In this document: positions 46,107 to 56,780 of the stretch, one piece after another
Layout: each line of letters starts with the position of its first letter
How positions within the stretch are numbered: the stretch's first letter is position 1
DNA from: Citreimonas salinaria
Lineage (GTDB): Bacteria; Pseudomonadota; Alphaproteobacteria; Rhodobacterales; Rhodobacteraceae
Length of the DNA: 64,000 nt
Reading direction: 5' to 3'
Assembly (NCBI RefSeq): GCF_900107235.1
Contig: NZ_FNPF01000007.1
Coordinates: 1-64,000 of the forward strand
Notes under the pieces: generated by a model
Database searches by the model: none
What the model saw: only the letters and a program-made list of their open reading frames with translations
Told to the model about the DNA's origin: nothing
Program-made: the position numbers and the translations under genes

Positions 46107-47495
46107 TCAGGCGTGGATCGCGCCGTCGCCGCAAGCGAGCGCAGCCTCGCGCACCGCCTCGGAGTAGGTCGGGTGCGCATGGCAGGTCAGCGCCACGTCC
46201 TCGGCCGCGGCACCGAATTCCATCGCCACGCAGATCTCGTGGATCAGGTCACCCGCCATCGGGCCGATGATGTGCGCGCCGAGGATGCGGTCGGTTTCCT
46301 TGTCCGCGAGGATCTTGACGAAACCGTCGGCGGCGAAGTTCGCCTTGGCGCGCCCGTTGCCCATGAAGCTGAACTTGCCCGCCTTGTAGGCGCGGCCTTC
46401 CTTCTTCAGCTCTTCCTCAGTCTTGCCGACGGAGGCGACCTCGGGGTGGGTGTAGATCACGCTCGGGATCACGCCGTAGTTCACGTGGCCATGCTTGCCC
46501 GCGATCACCTCGGCCGCGGCCATGCCCTCGTCCTCGGCCTTGTGGGCCAGCATCGGGCCGGCGATCGCGTCGCCGATGGCGTAGATGCCCTTGACGCTGG
46601 TCTGCCAGTGATCGTTCGTCTTGATCTGGCCGCGGTCCGAGATCTCGACCCGCAGCGCCTCGAGGCCCAGCCCGTCGGTGAACGGCTTGCGCCCGGTCGA
46701 GACCAGCACCACGTCGGCTTCCAGCGAATGCTCGCTGTCGTCCTTGCGCAGCTTGTAGCTGACGCTGGCCTTGCCCTTGGCGGTCTCGACACCCTGAACG
46801 GCGGCGCCCAGCGTGAAGGAAAGCCCCTGCTTCTTCAGCAGCTTAAGGAAGTTCTTCTGTACCTCGCCGTCCATCGTCGGCGTGATCGTGTCGAGGAATT
46901 CCAGCACCTGCACCTCGGTCCCCAGTCGCGCATAGACGCTGCCCAGTTCCAGCCCGATGACGCCGGCGCCGATCACGACCATCTTCTTGGGGATCTTGCC
47001 CAGCTCCAGCGCGCCGGTCGAGCTGACGACCACCTTCTCGTCGATCTCGACGCCGGGCAGGCTGCTGGGTTCGGAGCCCGACGCCACGATGATGTTCTTC
47101 GTGTCGTAGACCTCGTCGCCGACCTTGACCTTGCCCGCCTCGGGGATCGATCCCCAGCCCTTGAGCCAGTCGATCTTGTTCTTCTTGAACAGGAACTCGA
47201 TGCCCTTGGTGTTGGTGTCGATGGTCTCCTGCTTGTAGGTCAGCATCTGCGCCCAGTCGACCTTGGGGGTGCCGACCTTCAGGCCCATCTTCTCGAAGTT
47301 GTGCTGCGCCTCGTGCAGCTGGTGGCTGGCATGCAGCAGCGCCTTCGAGGGAATGCAGCCCACGTTGAGGCAGGTGCCGCCCAGCGTCTCGCGCCCCTCG
47401 ACGCAGGCGGTCTTGAGACCCAGCTGGGCGCAGCGGATGGCGGCCACGTAGCCGCCGGGGCCGGAACCGATGACGATGACGTCGTATGAGGCCAT
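46107..47495 (-). CDS. lpdA: dihydrolipoyl dehydrogenase
   Basis: E3 of 2-oxoglutarate dehydrogenase: reoxidises dihydrolipoamide with NAD+. 462 residues; FAD motif [13 protein letters not shown], redox disulfide [12 protein letters not shown] (Cys42, Cys47), NAD motif [20 protein letters not shown], and C-terminal [10 protein letters not shown] with the His-Glu dyad. I start at ATG 47495 ([12 protein letters not shown]). Last gene of the block that holds sucA and sucB; terminator follows. Confidence 0.96.
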   Translation of the reverse strand: MASYDVIVIGSGPGGYVAAIRCAQLGLKTACVEGRETLGGTCLNVGCIPSKALLHASHQLHEAQHNFEKMGLKVGTPKVDWAQMLTYKQETIDTNTKGIEFLFKKNKIDWLKGWGSIPEAGKVKVGDEVYDTKNIIVASGSEPSSLPGVEIDEKVVVSSTGALELGKIPKKMVVIGAGVIGLELGSVYARLGTEVQVLEFLDTITPTMDGEVQKNFLKLLKKQGLSFTLGAAVQGVETAKGKASVSYKLRKDDSEHSLEADVVLVSTGRKPFTDGLGLEALRVEISDRGQIKTNDHWQTSVKGIYAIGDAIAGPMLAHKAEDEGMAAAEVIAGKHGHVNYGVIPSVIYTHPEVASVGKTEEELKKEGRAYKAGKFSFMGNGRAKANFAADGFVKILADKETDRILGAHIIGPMAGDLIHEICVAMEFGAAAEDVALTCHAHPTYSEAVREAALACGDGAIHA

Positions 47496-47603
47496 GAGGG
47501 AACTCCTGTCGAAAATCGGATTAGCGCTGCGGGAGCTCATCCCATGCGCGCGGGGGGCATGCAACGGGGGCGCATGCGGGGAACGGGAGGGGCGTCAGCG
47601 CGG

Positions 47604-48029
47604 TCACGCGGCGAACCCCGCGAACAGCGCGGCCAGCAGCATCACCACGGTCGCGCCGAAGCCCACGGCCCAGATGATCGACCGCCACGGCGTCAGGCCC
47701 AGCCAGTAGGCGGGGACGTAGGCCACGCGCGCGCCCAGGTAGATCCAGGCGCAGGCCGCGGTCAGCGGGCTGGCGGCGTTTCCCAGCGTGACCACCACCA
47801 CGGCGAGCGTGAACAGGATCAGCCCCTCGAAGTGGTTGTTGAGCGCGCGGTAGAGCCGCGCCGTGCCCACGCTCACCTGGTCCTCGAGCGCGCCGCCCAG
47901 CCGCGCGCGGTCGCGCGGGCCCATCGTCTTGCCGGGGCCAAGCTCCAGATTCGCCGGGAACGACATCAAGGCAAACTGCACGACCTGCAAAAGGCCCGCC
48001 AGCGTCAGGACGGTCAGTTCGGGCGTCAT
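47604..48029 (-). CDS. MAPEG-family membrane protein
   Basis: 141 residues with four predicted helices (LTVLTLAGLLQVVQFALM, LILFTLAVVVVTL, TAACAWIYLGARVAYVPAYW, SIIWAVGFGATVVMLLAALF). MAPEG motif RLYRALNNHFEGLILF is present. The family covers glutathione- and eicosanoid-related enzymes; bacterial roles are mostly unknown. ATG overlaps the cupin stop as ATGA. It is a passenger between sucB and lpdA. Confidence 0.88.
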   Translation of the reverse strand: MTPELTVLTLAGLLQVVQFALMSFPANLELGPGKTMGPRDRARLGGALEDQVSVGTARLYRALNNHFEGLILFTLAVVVVTLGNAASPLTAACAWIYLGARVAYVPAYWLGLTPWRSIIWAVGFGATVVMLLAALFAGFAA

Positions 48030-48412
48030 GCGTTGCCGGCATCGTGATAGGTGACGTCCGAGAAGCGCTCGACCGGGAAGGTGAACAGCAGGATCATGCT
48101 TTCCGGCGCCTCGAACCCATGGACCAGGCCCGCGGGAATGAACAGGGTGTCGCCGGGCGAAAGCTCCTGGCGCTTGTCGCCGAGGATCGCGAAGCCCTTG
48201 CCCTCGATCACGTGGATGGTTTCCGGCACGTCGTGGTGATGCGGCGAATCTGCGTGACCGCTGTCGATGTAGAACAGCCCTTGGCACAGCGCGCTGCTGG
48301 GCCCGCCATCCGCGTCGATCAGCAGGCGGTAGCGCAGCCCGGCCCGGCCTGCCTCCTTCATCACCTGAAGGTCGGGCGAATTGGCGGGAACGAACACGGG
48401 TTGATGGGTCAT
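48026..48412 (-). CDS. cupin-domain protein
   Basis: 128 residues, a single cupin barrel: the metal-site motif SPHHHDVPETIHVIEGKG (His residues and Glu) and the second motif PGDTLFIPAGLVHGFEAP. Binding a divalent metal is likely; the reaction or ligand is unknown. Co-translated with the MAPEG protein. Confidence 0.88.
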   Translation of the reverse strand: MTHQPVFVPANSPDLQVMKEAGRAGLRYRLLIDADGGPSSALCQGLFYIDSGHADSPHHHDVPETIHVIEGKGFAILGDKRQELSPGDTLFIPAGLVHGFEAPESMILLFTFPVERFSDVTYHDAGNA

Positions 48413-48500
48413 GTGGCCTCCGGAGGCTGGGGGATGAGTTTGGCCGCCCGGCCGGGGGCGGGTGTCGCCGCCCGTCAGCCCTGGCGCCGGGCGGATCGCG

Positions 48501-48734
48501 TCACACTGTCCGCAGGAAGTGATGCGTCGAGGGGCCGTGATCCAGCGCGCCCTCGCGGTCCAGCCAGTCGGCGGCCTTGGCCTGGTCGTTGACCGAGAAC
48601 AGCGCCCACTGGCTGCCGTCCTCGGCCTTCCAGCGCTGCAGCAGGGTCAGCCCGGCCTGGCCGCGCGATTCCGCGTGGGCGTCGAACTCGGACTGGTCGA
48701 AGGTTCTGTAATGCGCGAGCAGTTGCAGGCTCAT
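48501..48734 (-). CDS. small protein of the sucB-lpdA interval, unknown
   Basis: 77 residues: MSLQLLAHYRTFDQSEFDAH, then LTLLQRWKAEDGSQWALFSVNDQAKAADWLD. AAGGAGAG lies 5 bases before the ATG, which is good support. The layout (strand, helix, strand, helix) hints at a small ferredoxin-like fold, similar to stress-responsive or DUF1330-type dimers, but I do not recognise it. It lies in the suc operon 112 bp after sucB. Confidence 0.75.
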   Translation of the reverse strand: MSLQLLAHYRTFDQSEFDAHAESRGQAGLTLLQRWKAEDGSQWALFSVNDQAKAADWLDREGALDHGPSTHHFLRTV

Positions 48735-48759
48735 GGCGTCTCTCCTTCGGGGGTGGCCA

Positions 48760-48840
48760 GGGCGCCGTGCGGCGCCCCCCATGTCGTGCAGCGCGCCGTG
48801 CGGCGCGCCCTGTCGCTGCGGGGCGCCAGACGGCGCCCCG
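48760..48840. repeat. three successive GC hairpins after sucB
   Basis: GGGCGCC-GTGC-GGCGCCC (48760-48777), GCGCGCC-GTGC-GGCGCGC (48791-48808) and CGGGGCGCC-AGAC-GGCGCCCCG (48819-48840). The last ends 6 bp from the sucB stop. None has a T-run, so attenuation or mRNA protection between sucB and the downstream genes is more likely than full termination. Confidence 0.7.
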
Positions 48841-48846
48841 GCGATC

Positions 48847-50451
<1,605 letters not shown>

Positions 50452-50455
50452 TGGA

Positions 50456-53428
50456 TCACTTCCCTTCGATCGTCAGCGCTTCGTCCACGAGCGCTGCCTG
50501 CTGTTGCTTGTGCTGCGACGCCAGGCCCGTCGCCGGCGAGGCCGAGGTCGCCCGGCCGACATAGCGCGGCCGCTTGTGCGCGGCGTCGATCCGGCCCAGC
50601 ACCCATTCGATGTTGGGCTCGATGAAGGTCCAGGCGCCCTGGTTCTTGGGCTCTTCCTGGCACCAGACGATCTCGGCCTGCTTGAAGCGCTCCAGCTCCT
50701 TCACCAGGCTCATCGCCGGGAAGGGATAGAACTGCTCGACCCGCAGCAGGTAGATGTCGTCCGCCCCGCGGGCGTCGCGTTCCTCGAGCAGGTCGTAGTA
50801 CACCTTGCCCGAGCACATCACCACGCGCCTGATCTCGGCGTCGGGCTTCAGCGTCAGGTCCGAATGGCCCTGCTCGGCGTCGTCCCACAGCACCCGGTGG
50901 AAGCTGCTGCCGGTGGTGAACATCTCGGCATCGGACACGGCCAGCTTGTGGCGCAGCAGCGATTTCGGCGTCATCAGCATCAGCGGCTTGCGGAAAGACC
51001 GGTGCAGCTGCCGGCGCAGGATGTGGAAGTAGTTCGCCGGGGTCGAGCAGTTGGCGACGATCCAGTTGTCCTGCCCGCACATCTGCAGGAACCGCTCGAG
51101 CCGCGCGCTGGAATGCTCGGGGCCCTGGCCCTCGAAGCCGTGCGGCATCAGGCACACGAGGCCCGACATGCGCAGCCACTTGGATTCGCCCGAGGAAATG
51201 AACTGGTCGAACATGATCTGCGCGCCGTTGGCGAAGTCGCCGAACTGCGCCTCCCACAGGGTCAGCGCGTTGGGCTCGGCCAGCGAGTAGCCATACTCAA
51301 AACCCAGCACCGCGTATTCCGACAGCGCGCTGTCGATCACCTCAAACCGCGCCTGACCGTCGCGGATGTGGTTGAGCGGGTAGTAGCGCTCTTCCGTCTC
51401 CTGGTCGACGAAGGCCGAGTGCCGCTGGCTGAACGTGCCGCGCGTGCTGTCCTGGCCCGAAAGGCGCACCGGGTAGCCCTCGGTCAGCAGGCTGCCGAAG
51501 GCCAGCGCCTCGGCGGTGGCCCAGTCGAAGCCCTTGCCGCTGTCGAACATCTCGCCGCGGGATTCCAGCAGGCGGCCCACCGTGCGGTGCAGCGGGAAGC
51601 CCTCCGGCACCGTGGTCAGGGCCTTGCCCACCGCCGCCATCGTCCTGGGCTGGATCGCGGTGCGGCCGCGCTGGTACTTGCCCTGCTTCTGGCGGTCGAG
51701 ATGCGACCAGCGCCCGTCCAGCCAGTCGGCCTTGTTCGGGCGATAGGTCTTGCCGGCCTCGAACTCCTCGTTGAGGTGGGACTGGAAGGCGGCCTTCATG
51801 TCCTCGATCTCGCCCTCGGGGATGAGGCCGTCCTTCACCAGCGTCTCGGTGTACAGGCTGAGCGTCGTCTTGTGGCCCTTGATCTTCTTGTACATCACCG
51901 GGTTGGTGAACATGGGCTCGTCGCCCTCGTTGTGACCGAAGCGGCGATAGCAGAAGATGTCGATCACGACGTCCTTGCCGAACTTCTGCCGGAACTCGAT
52001 CGCGACCTTGGCGGCGTGCACCACGGCCTCGGGGTCGTCGCCGTTCACGTGGAAGATCGGCGCCTCGACCACCAGCGCGTTGTCGGTCGGGTAGGGCGAG
52101 GAGCGCGAGAAGTGCGGCGCGGTGGTGAAGCCGATCTGGTTGTTGACCACGATATGCACGGTGCCGCCCGTGCGGTGCCCGCGCAGGCCCGACAGCGCGA
52201 AGCATTCCGCGACCACGCCCTGGCCGGCGAAGGCCGCGTCGCCGTGCAGCAGGATCGGCAGGACCTTGCGCCGGTCGCTGTCGTTCTTCTGGTCCTGCTT
52301 CGCGCGCACCTTGCCCAGCACGACGGGGTTCACCGCCTCGAGGTGGCTGGGGTTCGCGGTCAGCGACAGGTGAACGCTGTTGCCGTCGAACTCGCGGTCC
52401 GAGGACGCGCCGAGGTGGTACTTCACGTCGCCCGACCCGTCGACGTCCTCGGGCTTGAAGCTGCCGCCCTGGAACTCGTTGAAGATCGCGCGATAGGGCT
52501 TGCCCATGACGTTGGCCAGCACCGACAGGCGGCCGCGATGCGGCATCCCGATGGTGATCTCCTCGATCCCCAGCGCGCCGCCGCGCTTGATGATCTGCTC
52601 CATCGCGGGGATCAGGGATTCGCCACCGTCTAGGCCGAACCGCTTGGTCCCCATGTATTTCACGTGCAGGAACTTCTCGAAGCCTTCGGCCTCGACCATC
52701 TTGTTGAGGATCGCCTTGCGACCCTCGCGGGTGAACCTGACTTCCTTGCCGTAGCCCTCGATCCGCTCTTTCAGCCAGGCCGACTGCTCGGGGTCCGAGA
52801 TGTGCATGTATTGCAGCGCGAAGGTGCCACAGTAGGTGCGCTTCACGATGTCGAGGATCTCGCGCAGGCTTGCGATCTGCAGGCCCAGCACGTTGTCGAT
52901 GAAGATCGGCCGGTCCATGTCGGCCTCGGTGAAGCCGTAGGATTTCGGGTCCAGCTCGGGGTGCGGCTCGGGGGTGCGCATGCCCAGCGGGTCAAGCTCG
53001 GCGGCCAGGTGGCCGCGGATGCGGTAGGCGCGGATCAGCATCAGGGCGCGGATGCTGTCCAGCACGGCGCGCTGCACCGCGTCGTCGCTGAGCGTCACGC
53101 CCTTTTCCGCGGCCTTCGCCTCGATCTTGTCCTTGGCGCCCTTCGCCTCGGCCGGGGGGCTGGGCATCGGCCATTCGCCGGTCATCGCGGCGGTCAGGTC
53201 GTCGTTGGGCTGCGGCGGCCAGTCACGGCGCGCCCAGCTCGGGCCCTCGGCCTCGCGCTTCACGGCGCCCTCGTCGTCGCCCATCTGGCGGAAGAAATCC
53301 GCCCAGGCCGCGTCGACCGCGCCGGGATCGTTGGCGTAGCGGGCATACATCTGTTCGAGGTATTCCGCGTTGGTGCCAGCCATGAAGCTGGAGGCGTGGA
53401 AGACGTCGTTGGGGCTTTGGTCGGTCAT
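50456..53428 (-). CDS. sucA: 2-oxoglutarate dehydrogenase E1 component
   Basis: ThDP-dependent decarboxylase of the TCA cycle. 990 residues: the N-terminal E2-binding helix region ([21 protein letters not shown]), then the ThDP core with [29 protein letters not shown] (the GD of the ThDP motif), NNQIGFTT, and the transketolase-like second half ([38 protein letters not shown]). Length is normal. A 469-bp repeat-rich leader separates it from sucD. Confidence 0.97.
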   Translation of the reverse strand: MTDQSPNDVFHASSFMAGTNAEYLEQMYARYANDPGAVDAAWADFFRQMGDDEGAVKREAEGPSWARRDWPPQPNDDLTAAMTGEWPMPSPPAEAKGAKDKIEAKAAEKGVTLSDDAVQRAVLDSIRALMLIRAYRIRGHLAAELDPLGMRTPEPHPELDPKSYGFTEADMDRPIFIDNVLGLQIASLREILDIVKRTYCGTFALQYMHISDPEQSAWLKERIEGYGKEVRFTREGRKAILNKMVEAEGFEKFLHVKYMGTKRFGLDGGESLIPAMEQIIKRGGALGIEEITIGMPHRGRLSVLANVMGKPYRAIFNEFQGGSFKPEDVDGSGDVKYHLGASSDREFDGNSVHLSLTANPSHLEAVNPVVLGKVRAKQDQKNDSDRRKVLPILLHGDAAFAGQGVVAECFALSGLRGHRTGGTVHIVVNNQIGFTTAPHFSRSSPYPTDNALVVEAPIFHVNGDDPEAVVHAAKVAIEFRQKFGKDVVIDIFCYRRFGHNEGDEPMFTNPVMYKKIKGHKTTLSLYTETLVKDGLIPEGEIEDMKAAFQSHLNEEFEAGKTYRPNKADWLDGRWSHLDRQKQGKYQRGRTAIQPRTMAAVGKALTTVPEGFPLHRTVGRLLESRGEMFDSGKGFDWATAEALAFGSLLTEGYPVRLSGQDSTRGTFSQRHSAFVDQETEERYYPLNHIRDGQARFEVIDSALSEYAVLGFEYGYSLAEPNALTLWEAQFGDFANGAQIMFDQFISSGESKWLRMSGLVCLMPHGFEGQGPEHSSARLERFLQMCGQDNWIVANCSTPANYFHILRRQLHRSFRKPLMLMTPKSLLRHKLAVSDAEMFTTGSSFHRVLWDDAEQGHSDLTLKPDAEIRRVVMCSGKVYYDLLEERDARGADDIYLLRVEQFYPFPAMSLVKELERFKQAEIVWCQEEPKNQGAWTFIEPNIEWVLGRIDAAHKRPRYVGRATSASPATGLASQHKQQQAALVDEALTIEGK

Positions 53429-53620
53429 CGCGGTGGTCCTTTGTGACCTGATCGGTGCGTCTGGGTCGGTGCGTCGCGGGGCGGTGTGCGCTGGTCGGGG
53501 CGTCCGGGTGATCGGTGCGCCGGGCGCGGGAATCCTGGTCTGCAGTCGTCTTGGTGTGCGGTCGTCTCGTCGGTGCGTCTTGTCTGCGGTCTTCTCTCGG
53601 TGCGTCTCGCGTCGGGGCGT

Positions 53621-53695
53621 GCCTCGGTCAGTCTTCGTGCGGCCAGTCTTCCCTCGGTCAGTCTTCCCTCGGTCAGTCTTCCCTCGGTCAGTCTT
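53621..53695. repeat. 15-bp tandem repeat in the sucA leader
   Basis: Five consecutive 15-bp units: GCCTCGGTCAGTCTT, a divergent CGTGCGGCCAGTCTT, then three identical CCCTCGGTCAGTCTT. Weaker copies of TCGGTGCGTC continue toward sucA (about 53450-53610). Confidence 0.85.
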
Positions 53696-53855
53696 CGGGC
53701 GCCCCCCTATATGTGGCGTTCAAAGCGGCTCCAAAAAGGCCCGGTGCGGCATGAAAGATACCCCCGGCGGGGTGGCCATCGTGCCGCGCCTGCTGCGCCC
53801 ATATCTTAACGCAAGATGAATCCGTCCCTGCAACCCCTTGATTTTCCGTGCGTGC

Positions 53856-53882
53856 CGGGGTGTCCCATCGTGGGACACCCCG
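53856..53882. terminator. 12-bp hairpin after sucD, flanked by a direct repeat
   Basis: CGGGGTGTCCCA-TCG-TGGGACACCCCG. Copies of GATTTTCCGT lie on both sides (53840-53849 and 53882-53891). It is 16 bp after the sucD stop; no T-run on the minus strand. Confidence 0.55.
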
Positions 53883-53897
53883 ATTTTCCGTCGGGCC

Positions 53898-54785
53898 TCA
53901 GCCCTTGTCGATCGCCTTCAGGACGGCTTCGCCCAGGCTGGCGGGGCTGTCGGCGACCACGATCCCGGCGCGGTTCATCGCCTCGATCTTGTCGTCCGCG
54001 CCGCCCTTGCCGCCGGCGACGATCGCGCCCGCATGGCCCATGCGCCGTCCCGGAGGCGCCGTGCGCCCGGCGATGAAGCCCGCGGTGGGCTTCCACCGGC
54101 CGCGCTTCTTCTCGTCCGCCAGGAACTGCGCGGCGTCCTCCTCGGCCGAGCCGCCGATCTCGCCGATCATGATGATCGCCTCGGTCTCGTCGTCCGCCAG
54201 GAACCATTCCAGCACGTCCAGGTGCTCGGTCCCCTTGATTGGGTCGCCGCCGATGCCGACGCAGGTCGACTGGCCCAGGCCCACATCGGTGGTCTGCTTG
54301 ACCGCCTCGTAGGTCAGCGTGCCCGAACGGCTGACGACGCCCACCTTGCCACGCTTGTGGATGTGGCCGGGCATGATCCCGATCTTGCAGGCGTCCGGCG
54401 TGATGACACCGGGGCAGTTCGGCCCGATCAGGATAGACTTCGAGCCTTCCAGCGCGCGCTTGACCTTCATCATGTCCATCACCGGGATGCCCTCGGTGAT
54501 GCAGCAGATCAGCGGGATCTCGGCATCGATCGCCTCGAGGATGCTGTCCGCCGCGAAGGGCGGCGGCACGTAGATCACGGACGCGTTCGCGCCGGTCTTG
54601 TGCACCGCCTCGTGGCACGAGTTGAAGACCGGCAGGTCCAGATGCGTCTGCCCGCCTTTGCCCGGCGTCACGCCGCCGACCATCTTGGTGCCGTAGGCGA
54701 TCGCCTGTTCGGTGTGGAAAGTGCCCTGCGAGCCGGTCAGGCCCTGGCAGATGACTTTGGTATTCTCGTCGACGAGGACGGCCAT
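53898..54785 (-). CDS. sucD: succinyl-CoA ligase subunit alpha
   Basis: 295 residues: CoA-binding Rossmann domain ([32 protein letters not shown]), [32 protein letters not shown], and the phosphohistidine loop [17 protein letters not shown]. Couples succinyl-CoA hydrolysis to nucleotide triphosphate formation with SucC. A small secreted-protein gene separates it from sucC by 15 bp on one side. Confidence 0.97.
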   Translation of the reverse strand: MAVLVDENTKVICQGLTGSQGTFHTEQAIAYGTKMVGGVTPGKGGQTHLDLPVFNSCHEAVHKTGANASVIYVPPPFAADSILEAIDAEIPLICCITEGIPVMDMMKVKRALEGSKSILIGPNCPGVITPDACKIGIMPGHIHKRGKVGVVSRSGTLTYEAVKQTTDVGLGQSTCVGIGGDPIKGTEHLDVLEWFLADDETEAIIMIGEIGGSAEEDAAQFLADEKKRGRWKPTAGFIAGRTAPPGRRMGHAGAIVAGGKGGADDKIEAMNRAGIVVADSPASLGEAVLKAIDKG

Positions 54786-54800
54786 TTCTGTCCCTTCCGT

Positions 54801-55310
54801 TCAGTTTGTATCGCGCGCGCGGGGAGGCGTCTGCGCGGTTTCGGTGCTCGAGGTCAGCGTGATGCGGCCGCCCTCGTCCTGTTGCAGTTCGGTTTCGACC
54901 AGCAGGCCGTCTTCGGTGTAGATTTCCCAGACCTGCCCGTCCTCGACCTGTTCGAAGTCGTCGGCCTCGAACCGCGATTGGATCTCGGTGCCGAACGAGG
55001 CGTAGAGCGCCGAGAAGAATGCCTCGGACGCCTCGGGCACGACCAGTTCGCAGGAGAAGAAATCCTGACGCATGGCGAAGGCCAGCGTGAGCCCCTGGGG
55101 ATGCTCGTAGCGGGCCGAGCCTTCGTCCTGCGTGACCTGCGTGAAGTCTCCGATCGTCTCGCCCATGTCGGGCGCGTCCGCGGTAACGACGCACACGTCC
55201 AGCGCGAAGCCCGCCAGCGCTTCGGGCGCCACGGTGGGATCGTCCTGCGCGAGGGCCATCGGCGCCGCGACCAGCGCGGTGCCCATGGAAAAAAGCCGCG
55301 CGCGTGTCAC
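54801..55310 (-). CDS. secreted protein of unknown function between sucC and sucD
   Basis: 169 residues. GTG (55308-55310) overlaps the sucC stop as GTGA. The N-terminus [21 protein letters not shown] is a signal peptide (cleavage near residue 21, before QDDP). The mature part is acidic, with one Cys pair (CVVTADAP and SCELVV) and an alternating strand/helix pattern; no domain recognised. Its location means co-expression with succinyl-CoA ligase, although the product should be periplasmic. The same reading frame extends far upstream only as an antiframe of sucC. Confidence 0.8.
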   Translation of the reverse strand: MTRARLFSMGTALVAAPMALAQDDPTVAPEALAGFALDVCVVTADAPDMGETIGDFTQVTQDEGSARYEHPQGLTLAFAMRQDFFSCELVVPEASEAFFSALYASFGTEIQSRFEADDFEQVEDGQVWEIYTEDGLLVETELQQDEGGRITLTSSTETAQTPPRARDTN

Positions 55311-56500
55311 CCCTTGACAGCCTTCACGATCTTCTGCGCGCCGTCCTTGAGGTCGTCGGCCGCGATCACGTCGAGGCCGGAGTTCGAGATGATCTCGTTC
55401 CCCTTGTCGACGTTGGTGCCTTCGAGGCGCACAACCAGCGGCACCTTCAGGCCGACCTCTTTCACCGCGGCGATCACGCCCTCGGCGATGACGTCGCAGC
55501 GCATGATGCCGCCGAAGATGTTGACCAGGATGCCCTTCACGTTCGGGTCCGACGTGATGATCTTGAACGCCTCGGTCACCTTCTCCTTGGTGGCGCCGCC
55601 GCCCACGTCGAGGAAGTTGGCAGGCTCGGCGCCGTAGAGCTTGATGATGTCCATCGTCGCCATCGCTAGGCCCGCGCCGTTGACCATGCAGCCGATCTCG
55701 CCGTCGAGCGCGATGTAGTTGAGGTCGTACTTCGAGGCTTCCAGCTCCTTGGAATCCTCCTCGGTCGTGTCGCGCAGTTCGGCGATGTCTGGGTGGCGGT
55801 AGATCGCGTTGCCGTCGAAGCTCATCTTGGCGTCGAGGCATTTCAGGTCGCCGCCGTCGGTGACGATCAGCGGGTTGATCTCGAGCATCTCCATGTCGTT
55901 CTCGACGAACATCTTGTAGAGCGTGCCCATCAGCGCGACGCACTGCTTGATCTGCTTGCCTTCCAGCCCGAGGTTGAAGGCGATGCGGCGGCCGTGGAAC
56001 GGCTGGTACCCGGTGGCGGGGTCGACGCTGAAGGACAGGATCTTGTCGGGGGTGTTTTCGGCCACCTCCTCGATGTCCATGCCGCCCTCGGTCGAGGCGA
56101 CGAAGGACACGCGGCTGGTCTGGCGGTCGACCAGCAGGGCCAGGTACATCTCGGTCTCGATGCCCGACCCGTCCTCGATGTAGATGCGGTTGACCTGCTT
56201 GCCGGCCTCGCCGGTCTGCTTGGTCACCAGCGTGCGGCCGAGCATACGCTTGACCTCCTGCTCGGCTTCCTCGACCGACTTGGCCAGACGCACGCCGCCG
56301 GCCTCGCCCGCATCGGATTCCTTGAAGCTGCCCTTGCCGCGGCCACCGGCGTGGATCTGCGCCTTGACCACCCAGAGCGGGCCGTCCAGCGCCGACGCGG
56401 CGGTCTTGGCTTCCTCGGCGCGCAGGACGACACGGCCGTCGGACACCGGCGCGCCGTAGCTGCGCAGCAGGGCCTTGGCCTGGTATTCGTGAATGTTCAT
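55307..56500 (-). CDS. sucC: succinyl-CoA ligase subunit beta
   Basis: 397 residues: ATP-grasp domain ([50 protein letters not shown]) and the C-terminal flavodoxin-like domain ([33 protein letters not shown]). Works with SucD. First gene of the minus-strand unit; the upstream region holds the twin TGTGATCACA sites. Confidence 0.97.
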   Translation of the reverse strand: MNIHEYQAKALLRSYGAPVSDGRVVLRAEEAKTAASALDGPLWVVKAQIHAGGRGKGSFKESDAGEAGGVRLAKSVEEAEQEVKRMLGRTLVTKQTGEAGKQVNRIYIEDGSGIETEMYLALLVDRQTSRVSFVASTEGGMDIEEVAENTPDKILSFSVDPATGYQPFHGRRIAFNLGLEGKQIKQCVALMGTLYKMFVENDMEMLEINPLIVTDGGDLKCLDAKMSFDGNAIYRHPDIAELRDTTEEDSKELEASKYDLNYIALDGEIGCMVNGAGLAMATMDIIKLYGAEPANFLDVGGGATKEKVTEAFKIITSDPNVKGILVNIFGGIMRCDVIAEGVIAAVKEVGLKVPLVVRLEGTNVDKGNEIISNSGLDVIAADDLKDGAQKIVKAVKG

Positions 56501-56586
56501 GGGTCGACTGTCCCCGTCATTTTGCTTGCGATTTTTCGCGGTATACGCGTGCCTACACCCACAGGTTAAACGATTAATTGCCCGAT

Positions 56587-56646
56587 CCGGTCCGGACCGG
56601 CGATTTTCCGCCTTATGTGATCACACGCTCGAAAGCTGTGATCACA
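56587..56646. promoter_or_regulatory. twin TGTGATCACA operators upstream of sucC
   Basis: TGTGATCACA at 56616-56625 and again at 56637-56646: two identical 10-bp palindromes 21 bp apart, two helical turns, so a pair of dimers could bind the same DNA face. The proximal one ends 116 bp from the sucC start. On the sucC side comes GAAAATC and then the 14-bp palindrome CCGGTCCGGACCGG (56587-56600). The same twin-site arrangement stands before sdhC. The divergent coiled-coil gene (ATG 56781) could also be controlled. Confidence 0.75.
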
Positions 56647-56780
56647 TTGCGATCGCGGGATCGGGGCCGTTGCGCTGTGGTGCTGCGAATCAGGTGCAAG
56701 CGGTTTCAGGCAAGGGAACTGTTGTCGCCGAGGCAGCGTTGCCCCGCTGCATATTACGCTTTGGGAAGAGGAAGGGCATC

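Larger units (their letters stand above)
53429..53897. other. 469-bp sucA upstream region
   Basis: Contains the 15-bp repeat array (53621-53695) and a 12-bp-stem hairpin (53856-53882). Plus-strand frames here translate to repetitive Ser/Gly/Gln or Val/Phe/Pro/Arg peptides that follow the DNA repeat and look non-coding. It probably holds a sucA promoter of its own. Confidence 0.6.

Noticed and set aside
53515-53754. Open frame encoding a repeated GQSSL pentapeptide
   Set aside because: The peptide repeat is just the 15-bp DNA repeat read in one frame; other frames give equally regular peptides and there is no ribosome site.
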